64,000 nt of DNA from Chromobacterium sp. IIBBL 290-4. GTDB lineage: Bacteria > Pseudomonadota > Gammaproteobacteria > Burkholderiales > Chromobacteriaceae. The translations under genes and the position numbers were made by a program. The notes below the pieces were generated by a model. The model was not told the origin of the DNA, did no database searches, and worked only from the letters and a program-made list of their open reading frames with translations. Below, piece after piece: positions 45,472-54,634 of this stretch. The stretch lies in NCBI RefSeq assembly GCF_024207115.1, contig NZ_CP100128.1, positions 1,736,001 through 1,800,000 of the forward strand, in the 5' to 3' direction. Position 1 is the stretch's first letter; the number at the start of each line of letters is the position of its first letter.

Positions 45472-46199
45472 ACGACATCTCCCTCAGCAACGCGCTGGCG
45501 ACGCTGAAATTCGGCAGCGTGTCCGATATGGACATCCAGCGCCACAAGGTGCGGGTGATTCTGCCGGAATTAGGCGGACTGGAAACCGCCTGGCTGCCGG
45601 TATTGACCCGCAAGAGCCTGCAGGACAAGGACTACTGGATGCTGGACAAGGGCGAGCAGGTGGCGGTGCTGCTGGACGCCCGCGGCGAAGACGGCGTGGT
45701 GCTGGGCGCCATTTTTTCCGATGTGGACAAGACCGACGTCAACAGCCAGGACAAGTGGCAGCGCCGCTTCAACGACGGCGCGGTGCTGGAATACGACCGC
45801 AAGGCCCATCAGCTGACGGTGAACGGCGGCGTGCAGCATGTGGTGGTGGAGACGCAGGCCGACATCACCCTCAGAACCAAAAACAATCTGACCGGCCATT
45901 CCGACGACGCCGTGCTGATAGAAGGCGGCAACACCATCACCATCAAGGCCGGCAGCAAGGTCAGCATCAACGCGCCGGCCACAGAGATCAGCGGCACGTT
46001 GACGGTGCAAGGCGCCATCACCGGCCAGGGCGGCCTGGCTATTTCCGGCGGCAGCGGGGCCAGCGTCAGCGGCGACATGAAAGTGTCCCAAGGCAGCGTG
46101 ACGGTCAGCGGCGGCGACGTCACGGCCAGCGGCAAGAGCCTGGTCGGCCACATCCACCAAGCGCAGGGCCCCAGCTCGCCGACCTCCGCGCCGCTGTAA
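45468..46199 (+). CDS. V: Baseplate assembly protein V (membrane-piercing spike)
   Basis: 243 residues. The N-terminal OB-fold region (RHKVRVILPELGGLETAWLPVL, then KGEQVAVLLDARGEDGVVLGAIF) is typical of gpV/gp45. The C-terminal half is a repetitive beta-helix rich in Gly/Ser/Val. The tip carries H228-I-H230, the HxH motif that binds an iron ion at the point of P2-type spikes. It overlaps D by four bases. In P2 the next gene is W; here about 12.7 kb of other genes intervene. Confidence 0.92.
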   Translation: MNDISLSNALATLKFGSVSDMDIQRHKVRVILPELGGLETAWLPVLTRKSLQDKDYWMLDKGEQVAVLLDARGEDGVVLGAIFSDVDKTDVNSQDKWQRRFNDGAVLEYDRKAHQLTVNGGVQHVVVETQADITLRTKNNLTGHSDDAVLIEGGNTITIKAGSKVSINAPATEISGTLTVQGAITGQGGLAISGGSGASVSGDMKVSQGSVTVSGGDVTASGKSLVGHIHQAQGPSSPTSAPL

Positions 46200-46223
46200 G
46201 ACTTTTCTTTCCCAGGAGCTAGC

Positions 46224-48083
46224 ATGAGCAACGACTTTTTCACCATCCTGACCGCCGTCGGCAAGAACAAGCTGGCGGCGGCGGCTACTGGCGGCGCGCC
46301 GCTCAAGCTCACCCATATGGCGGTGGGCGACGGCGACAACGGCGGCTACTACTCCCCCAGCGAGGCGCAGGCCGCGCTCAAGCATGAGGTATGGCGCGCG
46401 CCGCTGAACAATCTGTCCACCGATCCGCAAAACCCCAACTGGATCATCGCCGAACTGGTGATCCCGGACGCGGTGGGCGGCTTCACCATCCGCGAAGTCG
46501 GCGTGTTCGACGCCGACGGCGCGCTGATCGCGGTCGGCAAATTCCCGGAAAGTTACAAGCCGGTGCTGGCCGACGGCGCCAACAAGCAGCTGTATGTGCG
46601 GCTGATCATGGAGGTGAGCAACGCCGCCGCGGTGACGCTGCAGGTGGATCCGAGCGTGGTGCTGGCCACCCGCGCCACCGTCGATCAGCGCATCGCCGAG
46701 GAGCTGGCCAAGCTGGACGGCAAGCCATCGGTCCGCGCCGCCACCACGGCCGCCATCGCCTTGTCCGGCCTGCAAGCCGTGGATGGCGTGGCGCTGCAAG
46801 CCGGCGACCGCGTATTGGCCAAGAACCAGGCCAATGGCGCGGACAACGGCATCTACGTCGCTTCCGCCGGCAACTGGGCGCGCGCGGTGGACTCCAACGC
46901 CAGCATCGAAGTGACGCCCGGCCTGTTCGTGGCGGTGGAGCAGGGCGCGGTGAATGGCGGGGCGATTTGGCAATTGACGACGCCATCGCCGATTTCGCTA
47001 GGCGCTACGCCTCTGAGCTTTGTCATGCTGGGCGGCAATACCGGCGTGGCGGCGGGCACTTATCGCAGCGTCACCGTCAATGCGCGGGGGCTGGTGGTGG
47101 GGGGCAATAACCCATCGTCTGCTGATGACTATGGTTTGAGCGCGGACCTTGCTTTGCCGTTGTCCGCCTTGTCTTTACCGGTGATTGGTACACCGGATAA
47201 CCGTCTGACGGTAACGGCCGCCGCAGTAGCAGGGCAAGGGAGTACTGTCTCAATACCGGCGGGTGTGACGCTGGCCTTGGCGCAGGAGGTGGTCGTAGGG
47301 CAAAGCGGCCGCGTCCGTTCATTTGCGACTTCCGCATGGACCAGTCCGGTGTTGCAAGCTAATGCCGAATATTACTTACGCGCCCAGGCGGGGTCTGGCG
47401 GTTTGATGATCTATGTGCAGCGTGGACAATTGAATGATGCGAAACCGGACGGCTTGAAAGGCAGCCCCAATGGCGGAGGCGGTGGCGGGTTTTACTCCAC
47501 GGTGCTGGATATTTGCCTTGCCCGCATATTGACCGGCGCGCCAGGCGCCTTGCCGATAGTGCAGAGGGTGATCAACCGCGGGGAAAACAGTTGGTCGGCG
47601 ACGATGAATGGCAACGGAACCATTTATATGCCATTTGATCCGTTTATGCGGATGGGACGCATATCCGCTGGGATTGTCACGCCGCATCCAGCAGCCATTT
47701 CAACTGTCATACATGGCTCTGCGGGTTGGACCGGGTATGCATATTGGTATGCCGCTCCCAGTGGCCCGAATGGTAGCAGTTATGTAACTGGCAGTTCTTT
47801 GAATTGGACCATCAATACGAGCGGAATCCTGACCACAAGCAATGTCGTGGGCGATGCCACTGTATCGACTAGCACGGGCATGTTTGAGCATGTCACGGGC
47901 AAGTCTATGTGGCAGGTGCTGCAGTTGGAGCATCAGCTTGGTGATTTGACGGGGGCCAATGGCGATGAGCACTTGATGGGGGAGGCGACTAAGAATCTTT
48001 TGCAAGCCGACTATGACTTGGGTTTGGCGATCAGCTTCGCCAACTGCGTCAATGCTTTGCTGACTTGGGAGATCGTGCGATGA
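46224..48083 (+). CDS. Tail fibre protein 1 with gpH-type N-terminal attachment domain
   Basis: 619 residues. Residues 1-160 are the tail-collar fibre domain (DUF3751 type: FFTILTAVGKNKLAAA, then GFTIREVGVFDADGALIAVGKFPESYKP). At 165-275 is a common fibre module (SGLQAVDGVALQAGDRVLAKNQANGADNGIYVA). From residue about 275 the DNA becomes less GC-rich and sequence similarity is lost, as expected for a receptor-binding tip. AGGAGC precedes the start. A chaperone-like gene follows with overlap. It lies in the H position of a P2-like order, but before W rather than after I. Confidence 0.85.
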   Translation: MSNDFFTILTAVGKNKLAAAATGGAPLKLTHMAVGDGDNGGYYSPSEAQAALKHEVWRAPLNNLSTDPQNPNWIIAELVIPDAVGGFTIREVGVFDADGALIAVGKFPESYKPVLADGANKQLYVRLIMEVSNAAAVTLQVDPSVVLATRATVDQRIAEELAKLDGKPSVRAATTAAIALSGLQAVDGVALQAGDRVLAKNQANGADNGIYVASAGNWARAVDSNASIEVTPGLFVAVEQGAVNGGAIWQLTTPSPISLGATPLSFVMLGGNTGVAAGTYRSVTVNARGLVVGGNNPSSADDYGLSADLALPLSALSLPVIGTPDNRLTVTAAAVAGQGSTVSIPAGVTLALAQEVVVGQSGRVRSFATSAWTSPVLQANAEYYLRAQAGSGGLMIYVQRGQLNDAKPDGLKGSPNGGGGGGFYSTVLDICLARILTGAPGALPIVQRVINRGENSWSATMNGNGTIYMPFDPFMRMGRISAGIVTPHPAAISTVIHGSAGWTGYAYWYAAPSGPNGSSYVTGSSLNWTINTSGILTTSNVVGDATVSTSTGMFEHVTGKSMWQVLQLEHQLGDLTGANGDEHLMGEATKNLLQADYDLGLAISFANCVNALLTWEIVR

Positions 48084-48652
48084 AAATCATACAAGACTTG
48101 CTGGCCTACGATGGCGAGCTGCGTCCGGTGCAACCCAGTCCGGATCACATTTGGGATGGCGCGGCTTGGCAGTTCTCCGCTGAGAGGCAGATCGCGGCGC
48201 TAACCCAGATGAAGACCGAGATCGGTATCCGCCTGGACGCCGCCGCTGACGCAGCCGGCCAGCCTTACGCCGGCAATGAGCTGCGTGCCTGGGAATACCA
48301 GCGCGCCGCCGCCGACGCCCAGGCGTATAAGGATGCCGGCTACAAGGGCGACGCGCCGGCCAGCGTGCAGGCCTGGGCAGACGCCAAGAGCCTGTCCGGC
48401 AAGGATGCGGCCGATGGCATCCTGGCCAAGGCGATGGCGGCGGATCAGGCGCTGGCCGCCATCCGCGCCATTCGGCTGAAGGGCAAGGAGGCGGTGCGCA
48501 ACGCGACCAGCCTGGATGCCGTTCAGGCCGCCGCCGACAGCGCCTTGGCGCAGTTGCAGGCAGTAGAGGCCGGCGCGCCGGATGCCTCGCCGGCCGATGC
48601 CGCGGCCAAAGCCAGCCTGTGGCGCGCGCCGCTCAAGCTGTTCTCCCGTTAA
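48080..48652 (+). CDS. Tail fibre assembly-like protein
   Basis: 190 residues. The short N-terminal part (AYDGELRPVQPSPDHIWDGAAWQFS) is the sort of segment seen at the start of fibre assembly chaperones. The remainder is helical and Ala-rich (LRAWEYQRAAADAQAYKDAGYKG). It starts inside the fibre stop (ATGA), so it is coupled to fibre 1 and probably folds or attaches it. Confidence 0.65.
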   Translation: MKIIQDLLAYDGELRPVQPSPDHIWDGAAWQFSAERQIAALTQMKTEIGIRLDAAADAAGQPYAGNELRAWEYQRAAADAQAYKDAGYKGDAPASVQAWADAKSLSGKDAADGILAKAMAADQALAAIRAIRLKGKEAVRNATSLDAVQAAADSALAQLQAVEAGAPDASPADAAAKASLWRAPLKLFSR

Positions 48653-48733
48653 GTTTCCTGGCGGCGTTCCGCCGCTTCTTTCCCGCCCGCGCGGATGCGC
48701 AAGCGTCCGCGCTCGGGCTGCGGAGCACCCCTC

Positions 48734-49471
48734 ATGACCGATATCCTCCCCACCATGCTGGCGGCGGACGGCCGCCTGTCGTCCATCGCCGGGCTGAGCC
48801 AGCGTTGCCAGGCCATCGAGCTGCCGCCTTTTCTGGTCTACCTGATAGACAGCGTGCAGACGGAGTGGCTGCCCTTGCTGGCCGAGCAATTGCACGTGTC
48901 CGGCGATGAGGGCTGGCTGTTGGCGCAAACCGACGCGCAGCGCCGCCAGCTGATCCGCCGCGCCATCGCCTTGCATCGCAGCAAAGGCACGCGCTGGGCC
49001 TTGGTCCAGGTGCTGGCCACGCTGGGCCTGAACGGCCGCATCAGCGAATGGTTCGAGTATCAGGGCGAGCCTTATCACTTTCGCATTGAGCTGGACCTGG
49101 CCGGCGGCGCGCTGACCGAGTCCACCTACCACGCCTTCCGCCAGATGCTGGAGCAATACCGCAACGCCCGCTCCACGTTGGAGGGGCTGACGCTGCGCTA
49201 CGAGCGGCAGGACCGCTTGCCCTGGCTGGCCGCTACGGCGGAAGGCGGCGAGCTGGCGACGGTTTATCCCTACCGCATCGGCGAAATCCGCCAGCAAAAC
49301 ACGCTCTGCCTGGCGGCGAGCCAGGGCGGGTCGGAGCGCGCCACGATCTACCCCTACCGGCAGACCCGCTGGCTGGGCGCGGGCCCGCTCAATTGGGCGG
49401 GCGGCCAACTGGTCCGCGAGACCGTCACCTTGCCGCCGCGCGGCGCGTCAGCGTTTCCTAAAGCCGTTTAA
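48734..49471 (+). CDS. Phage tail protein I family, copy a
   Basis: 245 residues. The gpI core is LPPFLVYLIDSVQTEWLPLLAEQLHV, then RRQLIRRAIALHRSKGTRWALVQVLATLG (residues about 30-105). In P2, gpI is a baseplate wedge-tip protein that docks the fibre. The C-terminal 90 residues differ from the other two copies in this cluster. It is followed by a baseplate J gene, the reverse of the usual J-I order. Confidence 0.8.
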   Translation: MTDILPTMLAADGRLSSIAGLSQRCQAIELPPFLVYLIDSVQTEWLPLLAEQLHVSGDEGWLLAQTDAQRRQLIRRAIALHRSKGTRWALVQVLATLGLNGRISEWFEYQGEPYHFRIELDLAGGALTESTYHAFRQMLEQYRNARSTLEGLTLRYERQDRLPWLAATAEGGELATVYPYRIGEIRQQNTLCLAASQGGSERATIYPYRQTRWLGAGPLNWAGGQLVRETVTLPPRGASAFPKAV

Positions 49472-49578
49472 AAGCCCTCATTGCCGCGGCTTTATATGAT
49501 TTCGTCATTTCTACCCTGCGCCGCGCCCATCGCGGCGGCCGGCATGCGCTTCGCGCGCCATCCACTAAGGACCAGACC

Positions 49579-50865
49579 ATGAGCCAGACCCCCTCCGAGC
49601 CGCTCAAGCCGCCGCTGGCCGATCCGGCCGCCGCGGCCAGCGCCTTGGCCGACGCCTATTTGAAACTGGGCGGACAAGAGCGCTATCCGCAGCAGATGGA
49701 GCAGTTGCTGACGCAGATGCTGGCCAACCGGCAGCCCAGCCTCGCCGCCGCCGACTTGCCTAAATTCATCGTCGACGACCCCAGGATACTCTCCGCCGAA
49801 ATGGCGGATGCCTATCAGCAGATGGCGGGCAAACCCTTGTATCCCGGCCAGGTGGAGCAATTGCTGATCGATCTGTTCGCCTACCGCGAAAGCCTGATGC
49901 GCGCGGCGTTCAATGATGCGGGGCGGCAAAACCTGGTGGCCTTCGCCCGCGCGCCGATGCTGGATTATCTGGGCGAACTGGTGGGCATCGTCCGCCAGCC
50001 GGCCCGGCCCGCGACGGCCAAGGTGCGGCTGCTCTTCCCGGCGCAGGCGAAAGGCTTGAAACAAGCGCTGGTGCCGATAGGCGCGCGCATCGCCGGCACG
50101 GCCGAGGTGTGGTTTCAGACCACGTCGTCTGTGACGGTGGACTTGACCGAGCAGCCGCAGGAGCGGGAGTGCGAGGTGATCGCCTGCGTGCCGGGCGAGA
50201 TCGGCAATCAGCTGCAGGCCGGCGATCTGAATCTCTTGCTGGATGATGTCGGCCTGCCGGTGGCGGTGGCCGGCATCGAGGCGCCCAGCGGCGGGGAAGA
50301 GGCGGAGGACGATGAGCGCTTGCGCCAGCGCATCCGTCTGGCGCCGGAGGCCTACTCCTGGGGCTCGGCCAATCGCTACCGCTTGGCGGCGCTGACGGCG
50401 TCGGCAGATGCCGTCGATGTGCGGGTGACGTCGCCGCGGCCCGACGGCACGGTGCGGGTGGTGGTGCTGGGGCGGGACGGCGCGCCCGCGCCGGAAACCA
50501 TCCGGCGCATCCAGGCCGCCCTGGAAGACGGCAAGGCGCGGATGATCAACGACAGGATAGAAGTGGCGCCGGCCCAGGTGGTCGAGTACGCCATACATCT
50601 GGAAATCGATGTGCTGGCCACCCGCATCCCGGACCTGGTGTGCCGGGTGGCCAAGGAGCGCTGCCAGGGCTTCGCGGCCAACCTGGCGCGCCGGCTGGGC
50701 GGCGACATCGTGCCCTCGCAGATCAAGACCGCCTTGAACGATATCGACGGCCTGTACGACGTCCGCGTGCTGGAGCCTGCCGACAAGCGGGTGTTGTCGG
50801 CGGCGGAATGGCCGCGTTGCGCAGCGGTGACGGTGACGCTGGGCAAGGTGGTGAGCGATGACTGA
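49579..50865 (+). CDS. Baseplate J-like protein, copy 1
   Basis: 428 residues. gpJ/gp47 features are LYPGQVEQLLIDLFAYRESLMRAAFNDAGRQNLVAFA, then MLDYLGELVG and EAEDDERLRQRIRLAPEAYSWGSANRYR. J forms the wedge core of the baseplate. The first about 150 residues are nearly the same as copy 2 (59321-60670); the rest diverges. It carries an extra N-terminal segment (LADAYLKLGGQERYP, then QMLANRQPSLAAADLPKF) shared by both copies. It overlaps the next gene by 8 bp. Confidence 0.88.
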   Translation: MSQTPSEPLKPPLADPAAAASALADAYLKLGGQERYPQQMEQLLTQMLANRQPSLAAADLPKFIVDDPRILSAEMADAYQQMAGKPLYPGQVEQLLIDLFAYRESLMRAAFNDAGRQNLVAFARAPMLDYLGELVGIVRQPARPATAKVRLLFPAQAKGLKQALVPIGARIAGTAEVWFQTTSSVTVDLTEQPQERECEVIACVPGEIGNQLQAGDLNLLLDDVGLPVAVAGIEAPSGGEEAEDDERLRQRIRLAPEAYSWGSANRYRLAALTASADAVDVRVTSPRPDGTVRVVVLGRDGAPAPETIRRIQAALEDGKARMINDRIEVAPAQVVEYAIHLEIDVLATRIPDLVCRVAKERCQGFAANLARRLGGDIVPSQIKTALNDIDGLYDVRVLEPADKRVLSAAEWPRCAAVTVTLGKVVSDD

Positions 50866-52177
50866 TCTGCTTGTGCCGCCGCTGGCGAGCGATGTCCGTG
50901 GACCGGCCTTCGATGCCCTCGCCGCGCGGCTGATGAGACTCGATCTGGCGCCGCTGCTGCTGTACCTGGTGGATCAGGCGCCGGAAGGGCTGCTACCTTT
51001 GCTGGCCGAACAGTTCAATGTGGTGGGCCCGTTGTGGGCCTATCTGCCCGACGCGGCGGCCAAGCGGCGGGCGCTCAAGGACGCCGTCGCCTGGCACCGG
51101 GCCAAGGGCTCGCCCTGGGCGGTGGAAACCGCGCTGTCGTGGGCCGGATTTTCGGGCCGGGTGGAGGATAGGACCGGCACGGCCAGCCGCTGGGCGGAGT
51201 TCCAGCTGGAGCTCGGCGCGCCGGCGGATGGCGAGGCCTTGCTGACGGTGCTGGAACTGGTCCGTTTTGCCGCGCCGGCCCGTTCGCATCTGGCGCGGCT
51301 GTATGGCGGCTACGACCGGCGCTTGCTGCGCGCCTCGCAATCCGGTCTTTGGTCGGATGCGTTTCTCTCCGACGATTCCGGCGTGTGGCGCGATGGCGTG
51401 CAGCTGAGTTTTGGACGTTTGTTGCCGCTCGCCGCGACGAGGGAGGAGAGCGGCGTGCTTTCCGCGCGCGGGCGGCGGCATGTCTCCCGGGTGTTCTATC
51501 CCGACGTGCTGCGCTACGGCATCTTCCGTTTCGGCGACGCGCCAGTGCTCAACCACCCGGTGATGCATAGCCGCTTGATCGGCTTGGGCAATGCCCAAGG
51601 CTTGCGCAATCCGGTCATCCTGGCGGGCAATCCGCCCGCGCCGGCCTGGCGCGGCGGCTGGGACGCCCGGCAGTGGGGACGCTGGATGCCGATGACGCCG
51701 CACCGCCGCATCGCCCGCGCCGCTCTGGCGTTGTCCGAAGACGCGCGCCTTGGCGAACCGAATACCCGTTTCGGCGGCTATGCCGAAACCGCGGCCAATC
51801 GCTTTATCTGGTCCGACCCCGCGTCGCGGCTGTCCGAATTCGATCCCGGCCGCGCGCGCTTTCCCATCGAGGCGGTGCAAATCGCCGCGCATGGCTCGGC
51901 GACGGTCTGTCCAGACCAGACCGCCGTCGTCAGCGCGCGCCATGCCCGCAGCGCAGCCTGGGCCGATTGGCGCGGCTCCGTCCGGCTGGGCGGCGGTTTG
52001 CGCTGGTCGGACCAGCCGTTCTCCCTGTCGACCGGCAGCGGCGCGACCTATCGCCTGCATGGCGGCGGCACGTCCGGCATCGGGCCGCGCGCCGGCGCCT
52101 ACCGCTGGCTGGGCGCCTGGGACGACCGCAGCTGGCGCGGCGACAGCAGTCTCACCCATCACACCCTGAACCCATGA
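50858..52177 (+). CDS. Phage tail protein I family, copy b, with large C-terminal extension
   Basis: 439 residues. A gpI core at about 25-150 (LLLYLVDQAPEGLLPLLAEQFNV, then KDAVAWHRAKGSPWAVETALSWAG) is followed by 270 extra residues. These are rich in Trp, Arg and Gly, with short repeats such as RFGGYAETAANRFIWSD and GGGLRWSDQPFS, suggesting a beta-rich domain. This is about twice the length of P2 gpI. It is translationally coupled to J copy 1. The extension may be a docking platform for the unusual genes downstream. Confidence 0.75.
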   Translation: MTDLLVPPLASDVRGPAFDALAARLMRLDLAPLLLYLVDQAPEGLLPLLAEQFNVVGPLWAYLPDAAAKRRALKDAVAWHRAKGSPWAVETALSWAGFSGRVEDRTGTASRWAEFQLELGAPADGEALLTVLELVRFAAPARSHLARLYGGYDRRLLRASQSGLWSDAFLSDDSGVWRDGVQLSFGRLLPLAATREESGVLSARGRRHVSRVFYPDVLRYGIFRFGDAPVLNHPVMHSRLIGLGNAQGLRNPVILAGNPPAPAWRGGWDARQWGRWMPMTPHRRIARAALALSEDARLGEPNTRFGGYAETAANRFIWSDPASRLSEFDPGRARFPIEAVQIAAHGSATVCPDQTAVVSARHARSAAWADWRGSVRLGGGLRWSDQPFSLSTGSGATYRLHGGGTSGIGPRAGAYRWLGAWDDRSWRGDSSLTHHTLNP

Positions 52178-52190
52178 GGAGAAACATCGA

Positions 52191-52673
52191 ATGGCAACTC
52201 TGACCCATAGCGGCCGGACGGCGCTGGCCGCCGCGCTGGCTTCCCAGACGCTGCATTTCGCCTGGGGCGTCGGCGACGCCGCCTGGGACGACAAGCCGGT
52301 TCCCGAGCCGGTGGACGCCACGGCGCTGCTGTCGGAAGTCGGCCGCCGGCTCATCACCGAGGTGCGCTTCGTCACCGAAGATCCGGCTGGCGAAGTCGTG
52401 GTGCCCACCGGCCGTTACCGGGTATCCGCCGATCCGACCCGCCACCTGCTGCTGCGCATCGCTTTCGAGTTCGGCGACGCCGCCGCCTCGGTGATCCGCG
52501 AGGTCGCCGTATTCGCCGGCACCCACACCAAGCCGGATTTGCCGGCCGGACAGCGCTATTTCACGCCAGACCAGATGGTGTCGCCCGGCACCCTGGTGGC
52601 GCTGGAGCGCATCACGCCCATCCATCGCTCGCCCGCCACGCGCGAGACTTTCGAACACGTCATTTCCCTGTAA
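52191..52673 (+). CDS. Small tail protein of unknown function, collar-fibre-like
   Basis: 160 residues; not a family I can name. It has the flavour of the N-terminal attachment domain of collar fibres (HFAWGVGDAAWDD, then SVIREVAVFAGTHTKPDLPAGQRYFTPDQMVSPGTLVALERI). In other proteins that fold anchors a fibre to the baseplate. GAGGAGAAA precedes the start. Position between I copy b and the DUF4815 protein suggests an adaptor. Confidence 0.6.
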   Translation: MATLTHSGRTALAAALASQTLHFAWGVGDAAWDDKPVPEPVDATALLSEVGRRLITEVRFVTEDPAGEVVVPTGRYRVSADPTRHLLLRIAFEFGDAAASVIREVAVFAGTHTKPDLPAGQRYFTPDQMVSPGTLVALERITPIHRSPATRETFEHVISL

Positions 52674-52684
52674 GGACAGCAGCC

Positions 52685-54625
52685 ATGTCTAATATGCCCG
52701 ACGGTTACTACAACCGTTTCGATCCGGCCAAGCATTTCGACGCGCACCTGTTCCGGGTGGGTTACGCGGTGCAGGCGGCTGAATTCAATGAAGTCCAGTC
52801 CGGTCTGGCCGCCCGCATCCAGGGCGTGGCCGACGCCATGTTCCGCGACGGCAATGTGGTGCGCGACGCCCGCATCGTGGTGCAGGCCGACAGCGGCGAC
52901 ACCGTCTGCGAAGCCGGCGCCGTCTATCTCAAAGGCGCCGTGCGCGGCGTGGCGCCGAAAAAGCTGACGCTGCCTGTCATCGGCGTGATTGCGGTGGGTT
53001 TGTACTTGCAAGACAGCGTGGTGACCGAGCTGGAAGACCCCAGCCTGCGCGATCCGGCGGTGGGCGCGCGCAACTACCAGGAAGCCGGCGCCGCCCGCCT
53101 CAAGGTGGAGGCGGTGTGGGGCTATGCCGGCGATGGGCAGCCGGGCGAGTTTTTCCCGGTCTATCAAGTGGAAAACGGCGTGCTGCGCGCCAAGGAGCCG
53201 CCGCCGCAGCTGGACGGCGTCACCCAGGCGCTGGCGCGCTACGACCGCGACAGCTCCGGCGGCTCTTATGTCGTTTCCGGCTTGTCCGTGGCCGCCGCCG
53301 CCGATTTGCCGAGCGGCGAACAGGTCTACACCGTCAGCGAAGGCCGCGCCCGCGTCAACGGCTATGGCGTGGAATTGAACACCTCGCGCCGGCTGGTGTA
53401 TGCCGCCGCCCCCGATTTGCGGCAGATAGACAGCGAGCCGCATACCAGCGCCAGCGGCGACGCGCAGCGCATCAATCTGGATCGCGCGCCGGTAGCCGCC
53501 ATCAGCCAGGTGCGCATCACCAAGGAAGTGACCGTCACGCTCACCCATGGCGGCTACACCGGCGCGCAGGACCCGTTGCCGGACACCTCGGTCATTTCGG
53601 TGCTGGAAGTCAAACAGGGCGCGACGGTTTACGCGGCGGGCACCGATTACAAGCTCAACGCCGGCAAGCTGGACTGGACCCTGCCGGGCAATGAGCCGGC
53701 GCCGGGCAGCACTTATACGGCGCGCTACCAGTTCATCGCCGCGGCGCAGCCGGCCCAGGCCGATGCGACCGGCTTCACCGTGGCGGGCGCGGTGCCGGGC
53801 AGCCTAGTCTTGGTCAGCTATAGCCAGAAGCTGCCGCGGATAGATCGCCTGGCCATCGGCGCCGACGGCAAGCTGGTGTGGATCAAGGGCGTGGCGGCCG
53901 ACTGGAATCCCCAGCCGCCGACGGTGCCGGCCGCCTTGCTGCCGCTGGCCTCGGTCGCGCAGAACTGGAGCGGCGATCGCCAGGTCAGCAACGACGGCGT
54001 GCGGGTGGTGCCGATGTCGGACCTGGCCGGGCTGCAAGGCCGCCTCGACCATATGGCCGAGTTGATCGCCCAGCAGGCGCTGAGCGCCGATGCCCAATTG
54101 CGCGAGTCCGGCGCCAAGAAGGGCTTGTTCGTCGATCCCTTCTTGTCCGACGGCATGCGCGACGCCGGCATCGCCCAGACCGCGGCCATCGTCGGCGGAG
54201 AGCTGACCCTGCCCATCCGCGCCGGCGTCTCGGCCCTGCCTGGCGATGTGGCGGCGCGCGTCAGCCTGGACTTCAGCCTGTCGCCGGTGATGGAGCAGCC
54301 CATGCGCACCGGCAGCATGAAGGTGAATCCCTATCTGGCCTTCGATCCGCTGCCCGCGCCCGTTACCTTGACCCCGGCGGTGGATCGCTGGACCGAGACG
54401 CAGACCAGCTGGGCCAGCCCGATGACCGAGCGCTTGACCATAGGCTACGGCAACCGCTCCAGCATCAGCCAATCCACCGACGACATGCTGCTTTCCACCA
54501 GCCGCCGGGCGCTTGAAACCCTGCGCGCGATCGACGTCGGTTTCACGGTGTCCGGCTTCGGCCCCAACGAAGCCTTGTCCAGCCTCAAATTCGATGGCAT
54601 CAGCGTCACGCCCGTCGCCCAATAA
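52685..54625 (+). CDS. DUF4815-type large phage baseplate/fibre protein
   Basis: 646 residues. The N-terminus (GYYNRFDPAKHFDAHLFRVGYAVQAAEFNEVQSGLAARIQGVADAMFRDG) fits DUF4815, found in large tailed phages and phage-like elements. It continues with a long beta-rich region. By analogy it may be a wedge-attached structural protein that carries fibres. It is not part of standard P2 or Mu tails. It is coupled in operon to the wedge-like protein 9 bp downstream. Confidence 0.7.
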   Translation: MSNMPDGYYNRFDPAKHFDAHLFRVGYAVQAAEFNEVQSGLAARIQGVADAMFRDGNVVRDARIVVQADSGDTVCEAGAVYLKGAVRGVAPKKLTLPVIGVIAVGLYLQDSVVTELEDPSLRDPAVGARNYQEAGAARLKVEAVWGYAGDGQPGEFFPVYQVENGVLRAKEPPPQLDGVTQALARYDRDSSGGSYVVSGLSVAAAADLPSGEQVYTVSEGRARVNGYGVELNTSRRLVYAAAPDLRQIDSEPHTSASGDAQRINLDRAPVAAISQVRITKEVTVTLTHGGYTGAQDPLPDTSVISVLEVKQGATVYAAGTDYKLNAGKLDWTLPGNEPAPGSTYTARYQFIAAAQPAQADATGFTVAGAVPGSLVLVSYSQKLPRIDRLAIGADGKLVWIKGVAADWNPQPPTVPAALLPLASVAQNWSGDRQVSNDGVRVVPMSDLAGLQGRLDHMAELIAQQALSADAQLRESGAKKGLFVDPFLSDGMRDAGIAQTAAIVGGELTLPIRAGVSALPGDVAARVSLDFSLSPVMEQPMRTGSMKVNPYLAFDPLPAPVTLTPAVDRWTETQTSWASPMTERLTIGYGNRSSISQSTDDMLLSTSRRALETLRAIDVGFTVSGFGPNEALSSLKFDGISVTPVAQ

Positions 54626-54634
54626 GGAGCAACC

